Positions 50,131 through 62,147 of a DNA stretch of 64,000 nucleotides are shown piece after piece. The notes under the pieces are model-generated. The model saw nothing but the letters and a program-made list of their open reading frames with translations, was not told where the DNA came from and made no database searches. Numbering within the stretch: position 1 is the stretch's first letter; every line of letters starts with the position of its first letter. Origin of the DNA: Cinchona pubescens (lineage: Eukaryota; Streptophyta; Magnoliopsida; Gentianales; Rubiaceae); the NCBI GenBank assembly GCA_025175665.1, contig JANKKI010000400.1, positions 186,001 to 250,000 on the forward strand, given 5' to 3'. The position numbers and the translations under genes are program-made.

Positions 50131-53089
50131 CTAGTAAAGGAGCACATGCTTTGCACGTTTGGAGATACTAATTGTTTCATTTTTATTGTTATGAATTAAA
50201 AAGTAAAGCATGTTTTGAGATGCTAACTATTTGATAATTTTTTAGTCCACTTAATTTCTACTTATATAATTTTTGTTTCAATATTTAGCTAAACCAAAGA
50301 ATTTTTTGTAGTTCGTATAAGTTTAGAGAAATAAATTTGCTCATACATGATATTTATGCATTTTCTTTATATATACTTTGTTGGAAATATAAGAGATTTA
50401 TTTAGTTTAATAGTTCAAACAACTTCATAAAAGCTAAATAATTGTGTATTGTGAATAACACATCTACTATATTTTTAAAATACATGTCCATTTCCTTGAT
50501 TGATAATTATTAAAACATTCTACTATGATCTCATTGGTATTCTATTTAACTTCAAAGATAGGAAAATTTAAAGTATTATCAAATTGGAGCACAATGTATA
50601 ACAAGAAATAATATTAGAGTTTATTATTACATCCATTCTGTAAGTTTAGTAATCAAAAAGGGGAATGTAGTGTTGAAAAAATGTTAATAATTTATACAGT
50701 TCATTGGAATCCTTTATTCTTTTGAGCTATTCAAGTTCTATCCTAACAATTTTAGATTTGTCAAGAGTAATAAGATATTTGATTATTTTTGAATCTCTAG
50801 ACCTCTCTTGGAACCACTTGAAGGAAACATTCGTGTGCAAATACTAAATAGCAATTTCTAATTTAGGAAATAAAAATTCCTCTTAAATATATAATTTTCA
50901 TAATTATTGGAATTATATCATGAAAAAAAAAAGAAAAATAATCTACCACCATTTAGCAATTTACAACGTGAAATTTACTATTTAATTCATCATGTTAAAG
51001 TATCAATCTGTGCAGTAGTAAATTGAAAGGTAGATATTCAATATTATAGATTTTATTTGATAGAATAAATTCAACCACATATAACTGTAGTAGCTATCAA
51101 CCTGTATAGTAATAATTCAAAAGTAATAATTTATATTCAATATTTAGTTTTTATTAGATAAAGTGCACTTTAGTTAAAATCTAATTAGTAATTGATTTGA
51201 TATCCCTATATTTGATTATATAATTTATACGGTTACTAATATTTAACATTAAAAATTTACAGGTCCAAAGATAATAACAATAATTTTTTGTAGGAAGATA
51301 ATAATTATCTATTAAGAATTTTAGACTAATATAATTTAGGCTAGATAACTAATTTTGGTTATAGAAAAAGCATAACATTGATTAAATAGGTGCTAATTGT
51401 TCAATGCATGAAAAGGGAACTAAAAGCAAAGTAAGAATTATAAGATAAGGATTGTATTTCTTTTTTAAAAAAAATAAAATAAGTGTGGATCACTTTTTTT
51501 ACCCCTTTTCATACTCAACCATTTAGCCTAACAATAATAAAAAAATTCGTTCTATATTATATTTATTTTTAATATACCACATAGAAGCCAAATTCTTTTC
51601 ATATTCTAGACAAGGAATCTTTTTCATCATTACAAAGTCTAGACAACAACATTAGAGACTATATAAATGGCAATGGCAAAAGAAGGTGAAGATGTTGATA
51701 GTATCTACGAAGGACAATGTCTTTGTTAATTTAAATTTAGATGGCATTGAGGCTTTTTAAGAAATTTATGTCTCATTTATTCTATTATTTATTTTTCTTT
51801 TTGTATAACAGAAAAATATTTTAGAATTATTCTCTTAGAAGAGTTCAAAAGTGTTACGTCCTATTTTTTTGTTTAAATATAATTCCTACTATTATTTAAC
51901 TTAATTTCTAATCCTAAAAAAGTTTTGTTTCCATACTTGTACAATTTATAAAATTCATCCTTGAAAAATTGATACTAAATGAAATTCTCTATTATTTACA
52001 AAAAAATCTTATTCTAATAGTAAACTAATCATTAAGATTGAAAGTATATTTTTAAATTGTATGGTTCTAAAGGTTAATGGTATTTTTTTTTTTTTTTTGT
52101 ATTGGAATACAATTTGGAGAGCAAATTAGAACAGATTTCAGTTTGGATGGTCGAATTGAGAATCTTTTAGTTGGCTACATTGGGATATTTATTTTAGTTT
52201 TGAGGACTAAATTGAGACACTTTAAATTTGAAGGACTATATTAGAATATTTTTTTCAATTTGGAGGGTCAAATTGAGATATTTTCAATTTAAAAGGCCAT
52301 TTTGAGATTTTTGCTTAGTTTAAAAGGCTAAAAATGGTATTTAACCCTTGAGAATTAAAATAACCTTAGTTTTCTTCTTTTTCTTTATTTATCAAGCGAA
52401 TTTTTCTTTTTCTTTTAGTAGTTGTTAATAAAATTTTAGTTTCTTTAATTACATTGTTTAGTCTATTAATGTAATCCACAACCCATATTGATAATAATCA
52501 TACGTGTAATTCCATTTAGTGAGGAATTTCATTCCATTTAGCTCTTTTTTTAACAACTTTATTTAATATTCATCTTTAATTTTCAAATCTATACCAAAAT
52601 TTAACTCTATGAGGAAATTTACTTCAATCAAATTTAATTTTAAATATAAATCTATAAAAAATTAGTTTTATTTCATGAGTAACTTTTTAAGATTTTTTTT
52701 TTTCTCTTGAAGGGTCCAAAAGTATAGTTGAAACAAGTAAATTTATTTTCTAATTAAATTTTATTTTTTTATTATTGCTTGATTTCTAAAACCCGTCCCA
52801 AAAAAATTATTTCCGACTTTTCTTTAATTTTTAAAACTCATTTCTAATATTTTATTACACATAAGAAAATTTATTTCAACTAGATTTTTTTCCGAATATG
52901 AAGTCTTAAAAGTAGGTTATATTTCTTCTTTTACTCTTTGAGGAGTATTTACTTTAATAGGCTAAATAATTATAAAAAATGCATTCAAGTTGGGAACATA
53001 ACAAAATCATTAAATTTTATTGTAAGGGTAACTTGGAAAGGAAAATTTAAACCTAAATCAAACTCCTTCATTTATTATAGTATATATTG
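50131..53089 (-). mobile_element. Helitron unit 2 of the tandem array
   Basis: The 3' end on the minus strand is the hairpin around GCAAAG followed by CTCCTTTA and CTAG (50131-50134). The 5' end lies near 53089 (AATATATACTATAATAAATG on the minus strand). The order of internal sequence is the same as in unit 1, which makes the pair a head-to-tail dimer. Confidence 0.75.
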
Positions 53090-53660
53090 AATTAAGTTCT
53101 TTTTTTAATAACTTTTTTTAATATTCATTTTTAATTTCTAAATCTATCCCAAAATTATACTCTATGAGGAAATTTACTTCAAACAAACTTAATTCTAAAT
53201 ATATGTTTTAAAAAAATTAGTTTTTTTTCATGTGTACTTTTTAGGATTTTTTTTTTCTTGTTAAGGGTCTAAAAGCATAAATGAAATATGTAAAAAAAAT
53301 TGAAGTAAAATTTTTTTTTTTATTATTGCTTAATTTCTAAAACCTATCCCAAAAAAAAAAAAAAAAAAAAATTATTCCGCTATTCTTCTTTAATTTCTAA
53401 AACTCATTCCTAATATTCTATTACATAAGGAAATATACTTCAATCTAATTTTTTTTCTTATTATGAATCTTAAAACTAAGTTTGATTTTTTTTTTATTTT
53501 TTGAAGAGTGTTTACATAAATAGCCTAAACAATTATAAAAAAGCATCAGGGTTGGGGATATAACAAAGTCATTAAATTTTGTAGTGAGGATAATTTCAGA
53601 AATAAAATTTAAATCACTAAAACAAACTTCCTCATTTATTATAATATAGATATAGATAGA
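53090..53660 (-). mobile_element. Helitron unit 3, 5' part only
   Basis: Corresponds to the 5' 570 bp of units 1 and 2 and ends at TCTATCTATATCTATATTAT on the minus strand (53660 leftward), preceded by A. This start is nearly identical to that of the Helitron at 3802. Either a truncated third unit or a duplication of the 5' end of unit 2. Confidence 0.7.
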
Positions 53661-53989
53661 TAATTGTGGAATTAGAATAGATGATTATATTGGAATATGC
53701 GATTTACTACCTATAGAATTGACGAGGAAATGAACATGATGCATAGACTTTGTGTTGGACAATTGTATAGGAAATAAGTGCTTTAGTCATATTAAAGAAT
53801 TAACAAACTAACATTTGATCTGTTTTGCAGTTCCAAAATGGCAAAATGCCAAAATCTTTGTAAAACTTCTGTTTGTTTTTTTTTTTATTTGGAGTCTAAT
53901 CCGAAAAATTGTAAGCCCTCGAGACAATTTAGACTTGTAATAGTGTTTTATATGCTCCAACCCCATTAGATAATAAGAAAGAAAATCTA
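53661..53989. other. 3' flank of SDH6 pseudogene 2
   Basis: No gene or element is seen other than a poly-T run at 53877-53888. It would have held the SDH6 3' untranslated region. Confidence 0.35.
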
Positions 53990-54141
53990 TCACTGTCCTT
54001 CCACTGTCTTCTGCCACCATTCCATGAATTTGGTCTGGGCAGCCATGGTATCCAACCCATAAAACTGCAGATGGTGGTTTGCAATTTCCTATCAGAATGT
54101 CCAGCCAAAGACGGCGCCAGCTGCTAAAGACAGACCAGCAC
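53990..54141 (-). pseudogene. SDH6: SDH6 pseudogene 2, last exon
   Basis: After the acceptor TTTTGCAG the minus strand reads GAGLSLAAGAVFGWTF, two stops in a row (TGA TAG where copy 1 has GQ), then EIANHHLQFYGLDTMAAQ and TKFMEWWQK, ending at TGA 53990-53992. The conserved AVFGWTF and KFMEWW motifs identify succinate dehydrogenase subunit 6, a nuclear-encoded accessory subunit of mitochondrial complex II. The phase (one base carried over from the previous exon) fits ...SLHG. Confidence 0.85.
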
Positions 54142-55505
54142 CTGCAAAACACACACAATATAATAAGCAATATCGTTTCTCTTCATTTGATTTATATTCG
54201 AACTTGATTATGCATAAACTTGTCAAATATTGAGAAAATTTTCGCTAAATCTGTAACAGCTTCGAAGTCATAGCACCCCCCTTCATACAATATAAAGCCA
54301 TCTATAACTGTTTTCAGGAATTGTGCTTCTTGTATTTTTTAAAAACAGGAATTTTTCAAGCAAGGGCCATCAAACAAGACAAAAAAGAAACTACGAAAAA
54401 TTAAAAAATTCTTCTACTTTCAAACTTTTCGAGAAGGTATACCAAACAATAAGAATAAATATCTTCATTCTTCAAAACCACAAATCTCTGCTTGACCTTG
54501 GTATGACTTACCCCTGAGGCCTCCGACTTTATATAGCCATATGGCTAGATAGAATTCAAAATATCATTGCTTTGTACGAATAAGTAGCTTCTTGCAAATG
54601 GAAATGAAAGAAAAGGAATAATTATTACACCAGAAAACCATGTAGTAAACAAAAAGCTTAACAAAACTTTGTTTTGTTTCTTCTTTTGAATCATTCTAGA
54701 GCCACAGATGGAGGCAGATTTTAGCCAAAATCATATATCATATTAACCAGAATGCAAGCGTTCCACCTGCAATAGAGCGTTTATTCTTCTCCTAATATAA
54801 AGTGATTTCTTTTGAGTATTTAGCATTAAACATTGCAAAACCTTATATTCTTGATATCAATTTCAGTTTTGAGGGTGAGTTCCGACATTCATTACATAGG
54901 GAAAATATCAAATCATGTAACTAATATGACAATAAAATACTTCAAGAACCTTAACAATGTCAACTAAGCAAATATAGTCATTCGCTAATGTTGATTGACA
55001 AACCAATCCAAAAAGGCTACACTACTGTATCATGCTGATTGCAACTTAGCTGACCACAGTAGAGAGTACTTCATTTGCAGTTATGCAACTGCACATACAA
55101 CCCTAATATTAAACTGAAGTTTGTCATAAATATTATGAGAAAATCTGATGTTTGGGCACACTTTTCTCCTGCAGATGAAAAACTTTTTATTTGCCTAAAT
55201 TTTTACAATATTCTGTCTGCATTGTTTCATCAAAAAGTCGTTCTTGTTTTTCTTTAAACATGAGGATAATTATAAGCCACAACATAGGCAGGCCATCAAT
55301 GCAAATGAAACTATTTATTTCTTCTTAACAGAATCAGCGTCTCAGATACTGAAAAGCAAGATAATAGCATTTACAACAGATGCCACGTAATATATATACA
55401 ATGTAAACTCATAAAGTCGTATAGGCCAAAGTCTGCCTTAGAGAATCTATTATCCTAGGATCAACTAAAGAGTAGAACAATAAAAGAAAATCAAATAACA
55501 ATTAG
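54142..55505. other. SDH6 intron 2, copy 2
   Basis: Unbroken version of the intron that in copy 1 has received at least four insertions (26184-27505, 27641-27916, 28309-30363, 30517-31035). It is the reference for defining their empty sites. No independent gene is seen. Confidence 0.7.
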
Positions 55506-55608
55506 CATGGAGACTTCTTGAGTATTTCCAAGCCCAGTTTGCTGTTGTAACCGCCCCTACAACACTGTCTATAGCACCATATTTAATTGCCTCACGAGCA
55601 GTCTTGAG
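55506..55608 (-). pseudogene. SDH6: SDH6 pseudogene 2, middle exon
   Basis: Open throughout: LKTAREAIKYGAIDSVVGAV, TTANWAWKYSRSLHG. This is the central SDH6 segment (TAREA, AWKYSRSLHG). The acceptor CAG is present, but the 5' splice donor is CATG|CTAATT; copy 1 has CATG|GTAATT. The first intron base has changed, which should block normal splicing. Same 34 codons plus one base as in copy 1. Confidence 0.85.
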
Positions 55609-58098
55609 CTGAAAAAAAATAAAGACAGACGCAAACAACTCTATGCATCAATATATGAAGAAAAGAATAAATAACTAGGAAAGAATCAAATAACAGGCGA
55701 CTTTAAAAAAAAAAAAAAAAAAAAAAGGAACTAGCATAGCAATAGCTCCACATGCCAATTTTTGCTTTGCAAGTATTGTTATATCTTCTACTTCAAAATT
55801 CAGTAACAAGCTTGCTGTATTGAACAACTTTAAACTAAACACAACAAGAATACAAGAAAAGCAGCTCTTCACAAAAAATTAATCATCACTGCACAGAACC
55901 AAAAGAAAAGAGAATAATGGAGTTCTATGCATTTTTCCTCTTCATACCTAAAAGAAAAAAACAGAGAACGTATGCAGATAATTTCTCACTGATGTTTCAT
56001 ACCAATCATTTCCAAATTATACATGTAACTTGATCCACAGTCAGAGACATGAAGTATAGACAGATTAAGAACAAACTATGGTAGTGTAAAAAAAAAAAAG
56101 CAAACCAGGAATCATCTTGACTTCAATTTAACTCTGCTGTTTCAGCTCTCTTGACTAAAAGGAGCAAACTGGGAAATTAAACTTTTGGAAAGCAGCCATC
56201 AATCACATTACTTAGTTGGACTCCTCAAAAGTCCTTATCCAGTTCCGATGTTCTTAAATTATTGAGAGCAACTTAGTTAGACTCCTCAAAAGTCCTTATC
56301 CAGTTCCGATGTTCTTAAATTATTGAGAGCGCCCAAATCACCCTCATTTTTAGAATAACAGGATTAACTCACTTGTTTATATTACTATGTGCACTCAAAT
56401 GACAGAGAGAGAATCTCCTGTCAACAGAGAGAGAGCAGAGGAAAGAGAAGGGATCGACAAGCCAATGTGAGAGTTAGTTGCCAGCGACCACTAAGGCTTT
56501 ATCACTCATTACTCAAAATCTTCTTTCCATCCATTGCTCTTCAAATATCCGTTTGCACTTTTCCAAAAGGATTATCGAACAGGAGCAGCTGGTTTCAGAA
56601 GGATTTAGGACCAAATTATCTTCTGGTTCTACTTCCACAAGAAGATAGCACAATAATAGTCCCTTTGTCCAAGTTTTTTGTCTAAGCCACAGAAAGTTGC
56701 AGCCTTTTCTACCCCTTCTTCTGAATTAGTTTTGCCAAGAATCGTTCCCTTTCGTTAGTAGGTTCAAGAGTAAGAAAACAGGCTTCGAAATAGAATGCTA
56801 TGGTAGGGTTAGTCTAGATGCCAGTCGTAACAATTTTTTATGTAAAGTTGGTAATGAACAACTAATTATTTCGAATTTTGAAAGGTTTAATAAATTGATA
56901 GTGTTAATGATAGTATATAAAGGGGGAAAGATTGGAAAAAAGTAACGATCCTCCATATTCTTATAGAAAAGGGAAAAATGGTCAAATAGAAATGCTTTCA
57001 TAGTGGATAAGTACATCAGGGCCAACATATAAAAGCGTGAATGCAAGAGATAGATATAAAGTAGTACATTACTGCATAAGATGAGGGTGAAAAATAGAAA
57101 GAAAAAAAAGTCACATAGGCATCTAATTTTCCTTCCTATTTGACAATTGAAGATTGGAACCAAAACCCAATCTGGAGCAACAGATATCATTGAAATGGTC
57201 AATTTTGCGAAGCTATACCAGGCTTTTGGACATGTGGCACAAAATACAAATAGATGATTCAGTGCTCAATGAAAGCTTAAAACCACCATCATATTCATAT
57301 CATTAAAAGAAAAAAGAAAACAAGCTACCTGAGAAATACAAACCAAGTCAATAAATTTAGTTACGAACTGAAATGATTGCAAAAAGGCTAATGTTAAGTA
57401 GACAAAGAGAAAATATGACTAGATCTCGTTCCCTGTAATTGTCTAGATTAAAAAGTTGGCTATGAGCACAGATCGTCTCCTCTACATATAATTCTTGAAA
57501 AGATAATAAAAACTAATAATCCGCTATAACAATCTCAAATTTGAAATTTCATGTCGATAAAAAAAGAAAGCCTGTGATTATGTCATTATTACTAAACAAG
57601 AAATTGGACCATACAATTGAAGAAGACTGAACATTTTGATCATCATTTTCCTAGCCGAACGTGTTCCAAAATTCTCCACTTCCCAAGTTGTGAATCCAAA
57701 TTCGAAAACCTTCAGATTCTTCCACTAACATGTTGGTTCAATATGCATTTCAATATTCTCCATTTCCCGATTTCAGGCAATTTTGGTAGTCAAAATTAAC
57801 TCAGACCTAAATTCCTAAAATATTTCAGGTTGTACAAATCACAAAATCCCACATAAAAAACACAAATGGACACTAAAAATCCACAAGAACAAGACACACA
57901 CTACCAAATCAGAACCAAATATATACACCAAACCCAGAAGCAATTTCATCAAAAACCCAAGAACCCACGAGAAATTACCTAAAAAACTACCATAATAAAA
58001 TAAAAATAAACAGGATAAAGCAAACGCAGATGAAAAATATGAATCCTTTACGAAAAAAAGAGGGCAGTTTAGTTTATGCGAAGTAGACACAAGAGGAC
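55609..58098. other. SDH6 intron 1, copy 2, with a 61 bp tandem repeat
   Basis: About 2.5 kb without a gene. A 61 bp unit beginning ACTTAGTT is repeated almost perfectly (56210-56270, 56271-56331). A poly-A run is at 55707-55726. Open frames here (such as 56389-56685 and 57839-58090) show no family features. Confidence 0.6.
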
Positions 58099-58276
58099 AT
58101 GAACAGGGTCAGAGGCAATGAAGTCTTCAACATCAGAAGCGGACCAAGCTGGGAGCGCTTGATAAATCTGGAGTAGTTCTCTAGAAATGAAAATCTTTCA
58201 CATCACAATTCCTTGTATCCTTACCAGTGGCTGTTCAAAAATCCTTTTGAGAATATGCTGATTCAGCTTCCACCAT
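58099..58276 (-). pseudogene. SDH6: SDH6 pseudogene 2, first exon
   Basis: ATG at 58276-58274 starts MVEAESAYSQKDF. After loss of one T the reading continues in the next frame as LNSHW, TAA (58221-58223), GYKEL, TGA (58203-58205, a likely Trp codon), then CERFSFLENYSRFIKR. A second 1-nt shift leads to ALPAWSASDVEDF and IASDPVH, then GT. Together with the other exons this matches the usual SDH6 length (roughly 150 residues). I first considered a 44-base intron here, but the continuous reading fits the family better and such an intron would be too short for plants. Confidence 0.8.
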
Positions 58277-58527
58277 CGATTCAATCTTCTGATCGATTGA
58301 TCAATAGTTTTTTTGTTTGTTTAATGTGTCAATTATTATTTGGTTTTATATTTGAAGATAGTGATGGTAGAAAGAAAGTACCGCTGTAGGCTGCTGATAA
58401 ACGTTGGAGAGCTGTGCGACTGTGGTGAAAGTAAGACAGCTCAAGACAAGTTGGTTTGGATATAATTTGATTATCCGTTCTCCTCTTTGAACCAAACTTC
58501 ATACCCGTTTAAATTTAATTCGATTCG
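58277..58527. other. Upstream of SDH6 pseudogene 2
   Basis: Likely the old 5' leader and promoter of SDH6. No element could be assigned. Confidence 0.35.
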
Positions 58528-59537
58528 TTTTTAAAAAATTTAATATTGTGTTGAAAATTGCCTCCGAATTCAATTACTTTTTTTTTTTCCAAATCCGAAC
58601 TCAATTACCATTCAAGCTGAGTTTAAGGGTTATTTTATAAAATCAAGATTTAATAAATTTCATTAATTTATATATAAAATTAAATTTTTTTAATTTTGTT
58701 TAGTCGAGTTTGGACATATAGATTAACAAACATAAGATTTTATTTGAAGTTAGTTTTATTAATTGCTTTATTAGTTGACAGCTGAACGAGCTTTTATAAG
58801 GTTAGTCAAATTTAATTCAAGTATTAAATAAATTAATTTTACATCTATGGGTGCTTAAGGGGTTGACAAGATAGGTTATGTTTATTTGCCTCGAATGTCG
58901 TGATCATGTACGGGATATGGCCCAGGGAGTGAAGAAAATTGGGAAGCTTGAGAACTTAAACAGAAAAATAGGACAATAGAATCGGTTGATGCAACATTGA
59001 TTTAAAATTGGTTTGATTCAATTTCGATTCGTCACCTCTTGTTTTGGAAAGCCAATTAGTACAATAGTGAATGCCAGATTACTTATCTGAAGGAGACGTC
59101 AAAAGCTTAAACCAGCCCTGAGATTGAGCAAAACCAGCAGAGTACAACGAAATCAAAATTATGGACTGAAATACCAATATATTCTTTTATGAGACAAGAA
59201 TTCGATTCTAAACTGAAACAATAAATTTAAAAAGTAATCCACTTTACAAATAGCCGCAAAACCTTCAATCTCCCCAACTTAAAAGAACCAAAATGGGGGA
59301 AGCAAAGCCACGAGCATATTCACAACATTCATAGAGTCAAAGTGGATAAGAACGACAAACTAAATTTTCATCTATCCCTCTTTGAAGCAGATCCAGAACC
59401 CCGTCTTGCACATTTCTTTTCTACAGCTTTAGAACTTCCTTTTTCTCTCCCTGTCGATAGACGCCTTTCTTGCACTTGATTTTCCAGAACCTTTCAAGTC
59501 CACTTGTACTTCAATTCTTATCATATTGTGTACAAAA
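58528..59537. repeat. Block A, copy 2
   Basis: Partner of 3077-7745, lacking the Tourist-like MITE and the Helitron. Unfilled sites are near 58855 (TTA) and at 58884/58885 (A|T). Contains the tail of the unidentified gene at about 59375-59530. It is cut on the right by the copia element. Confidence 0.85.
59375..59530 (-). pseudogene. C-terminal exon of the unidentified gene, block A copy 2
   Basis: The minus strand reads HNMIRIEVQVDLKGSGKS, SARKA, then a 1-nt insertion relative to copy 1 shifts the frame to a stop. In the original frame the remainder still resembles the basic, Ser/Lys/Arg-rich tail of copy 1. Two copies with separate damage; family unknown. Confidence 0.5.
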
Positions 59538-60544
59538 TGTTGGAAATTTATATATCAAGAAAGGAAAAATAGAAACATAAAATGATTCACTAATGAATTA
59601 AATTCACTAATTTAAATTTAAGAATTAGAAATGGCCTGATTCTGATCGAGATACGTTAAATAACGCTCTCCTTAAGAGGGATACGCCCCCTACTGCACTA
59701 GGTTTATATGGCATTCCTTTCCAAAGATACAATGACCTCCAAGTATATTTCAATGCAACAAAACAATACTCACGAACTGATATTACTCTTGTATTCAATT
59801 TATTTGGATATATAATAAATATTGTGATTATATGAGATTGTAGGAATAATATAAGAAAATGGATATAAGGATATGGAATAGACAGAACTAGGTATCGTAA
59901 TAATTTGTAGCAGAGTGTTTTTTGTCAGATTATTTTTCCTGGAAGAGAAGTCTCTTATTTATAGTCGTGTTTTTAAGACATAAGAAATAGATGCTGGAGG
60001 TTAAAGATTATTAATGTTACTCCCCTGACCTGTTCCTTGATTTTCTGATATTGTTATGTGAGTTAGTTAGTCTCTTAAGGAGGGAGTTGGAAGACTCCTT
60101 CCAAATTGTGTAAAAGGGTGGACTCCACAAGAGTCCCACTTTTAATTAATTTTAAATTATTATTAACAATCCCCCATAATTTAAAATTTATCATTGAGTA
60201 CTTTTTTACTGTGTAATAGGTGTAGGTGTCTTCTAAACTTGAACCTACACTTAGCGACAATAAGTCTTAATTTGAAGAAACATAGTGAATTAAAAATTCT
60301 TGAACTAGATCCTTTGAAACAAACTCTAACTTACCGCACACACAGTATGGGCAATGAATTCAGCTCTAGCACAGTTGGGCACATTAGACGGTCTTGCTCA
60401 CGTATCTTGTTTTCATTAGTGTTTTTAGGGAATCGCCTTAACTTCCCATAACAGCGACCTCACTGCTACACTAATATATAGATGTATCCTCTATGCGTAA
60501 TCTGCGATCATTCTCCACGGATATCTACTTTGGACGCATTCAGA

Positions 60545-60805
60545 GATTAATTCTTTCTTATAATACCATAACAGTAATGAGCACCACATCTTAAGAATTA
60601 GACTAGGGAATATCCCTCATGAAAAATAATAATGTACTCATTCGAGTCACCCTACAATTTCGTTTTTACCTATTGATTAATTCTTCCTTATAATACCATC
60701 ACAGTAATGAGCACCACATCTTAACAATGAGACTAGGGAATATCTCTCATGATAAATAATAATGTACTTATTCGAGTCACCCTACAATTTCGTTTTTACC
60801 TATTG
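60545..60805. repeat. 130 bp tandem repeat in the copia element
   Basis: Units 60545-60674 and about 60675-60805 differ at only a few positions. Both contain ATAATACCAT(A/C)ACAGTAATG and end TTTTTACCTATTG. Confidence 0.9.
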
Positions 60806-60839
60806 ACTCTCATTCATGGGATTTCAATCACAAAGGCTA

Positions 60840-61370
60840 GGTATCCACTGCGATGACTACTTATAGGTTTCAGTCCCATTCCCCTCGATGTTTTAATGAT
60901 TAGCTTTTGAGCTAACCCTTTTGTAAAACGGTCTGCCAAATTATTTTTTGATTTCAAAAAATCAAGTGTAATTACACCTCGTGTTGAGACAACAATTGAT
61001 TGATAGAGTTGTGTATCAATCTGATATGCCTCATTTTCTCATTGAAATTGACATTCTTTACTTTAGATATTGCAAATCTGATTATCACAATGAATACGCA
61101 CAGCAAGAATAGGCATTATAAGCAATGACAAATCAGAAAATAAGGAATTTACGCATTGAGCTTTACTATATCACAAATTTAAAGAAATAAATTCAACATT
61201 CTTTGTGATATAGAAATCAAAGATTATTTACCAAATTTCAAAAAAATTGAATCAGCACTTTGCGTAAAAATATAATCACTAGTGAATTTAATTTCATTAG
61301 AATTTGTGACCCAATCCGCAATATTCGAACCTTTATAGGGAGAGAAGAATTAGTAATAGTTATTATGCAT
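60840..61370 (-). pseudogene. Copia RNase H domain remnant
   Basis: Minus-strand pieces in order: NIADWVTNSNEIKFTSDYIF (about 61320-61260), VNSLFSDLSLLIMPILAVRI and HCDNQI (about 61155-61065), then VITLDFLKSKNNLADRFTKG and TSRGMGLKPISS (about 60985-60870). These correspond to the copia RNase H signatures (SGYVF, CDNQ, NLADPLTKGL, SRGMGLKPI). Several stops and shifts interrupt it. Confidence 0.8.
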
Positions 61371-62147
61371 AGCTACAAAAAATCAAGATATTGAGTTTAA
61401 AAATTCATCAGTCGTAGCAGTGTCACAATACTGTATGTACCAACCAGCCAAAACCACAATACTGTATAACTCCTCAGACAATTCATTTCATGCTCCATAT
61501 TCAACTATAAATCAGATAGGCAATGAATTAGACAGGTACTATTAAATTTACTAATCAGCCCCACAATTTAAGATAATTTAAATTAAATCTTTTTTTTTTC
61601 CAATATGCATAAGGTGCTCTATCTGAATTTTTATACGAAATAAAATTAAAGATATGACATACTATAATTTGTTTTTGCACAATAAAGAAGGATAACTTAT
61701 ATTCAGAAAAGAGTATTGAATATCAAAACAAATCAACACCATTTTGAGTATGTGTACATATATTAGGTTAACTAGTATGTATCAAATGTGAAGGAAGTAA
61801 CATTTTATTTTCAGGAATAGCTATAAACGAGTACTGCAACTTAATCATTAGATTAAGTTTAGAAAATCTTTGCATATAATAAAATTTTGACCTACTTATA
61901 AAGTTGTCAAATTATAGTGAACAAATGATTATCCTAAACATTAAAAAACAAATTCATATAAAATACCAAAAATGTGTAATTCTAATCATTACATCAAGTA
62001 ATGATCTATACTTAAATTTGTTGACTATTAGGTCAAGCTATTGTTTGACAAATCAAACCATTCAGAAATAACAACATTGGTATATAATAAAGAAAATGGC
62101 ACTATAAAGTCACATATCAAGAAAAACACTTGATGACAGTATATATG

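Noticed and set aside
53808..54170. Minus-strand 120-residue frame over the SDH6 last exon
   Set aside because: Wrong frame relative to the SDH6 reading; conserved motifs lie in the other frame.
56798..57202. 134-residue minus-strand frame in SDH6 intron 1
   Set aside because: Phe/Leu/Ile-rich from AT-rich DNA; no splice or start context and no family resemblance.
58181..58224. Possible 44-base intron in SDH6 copy 2 exon 1 (GTAAGG...TTTCTAG)
   Set aside because: Too short for a plant intron, and joining across it makes a TGA. Reading straight through gives family-like GYKEL and CERFSFLENYSRFIKR segments, so the stops are better explained as mutations.
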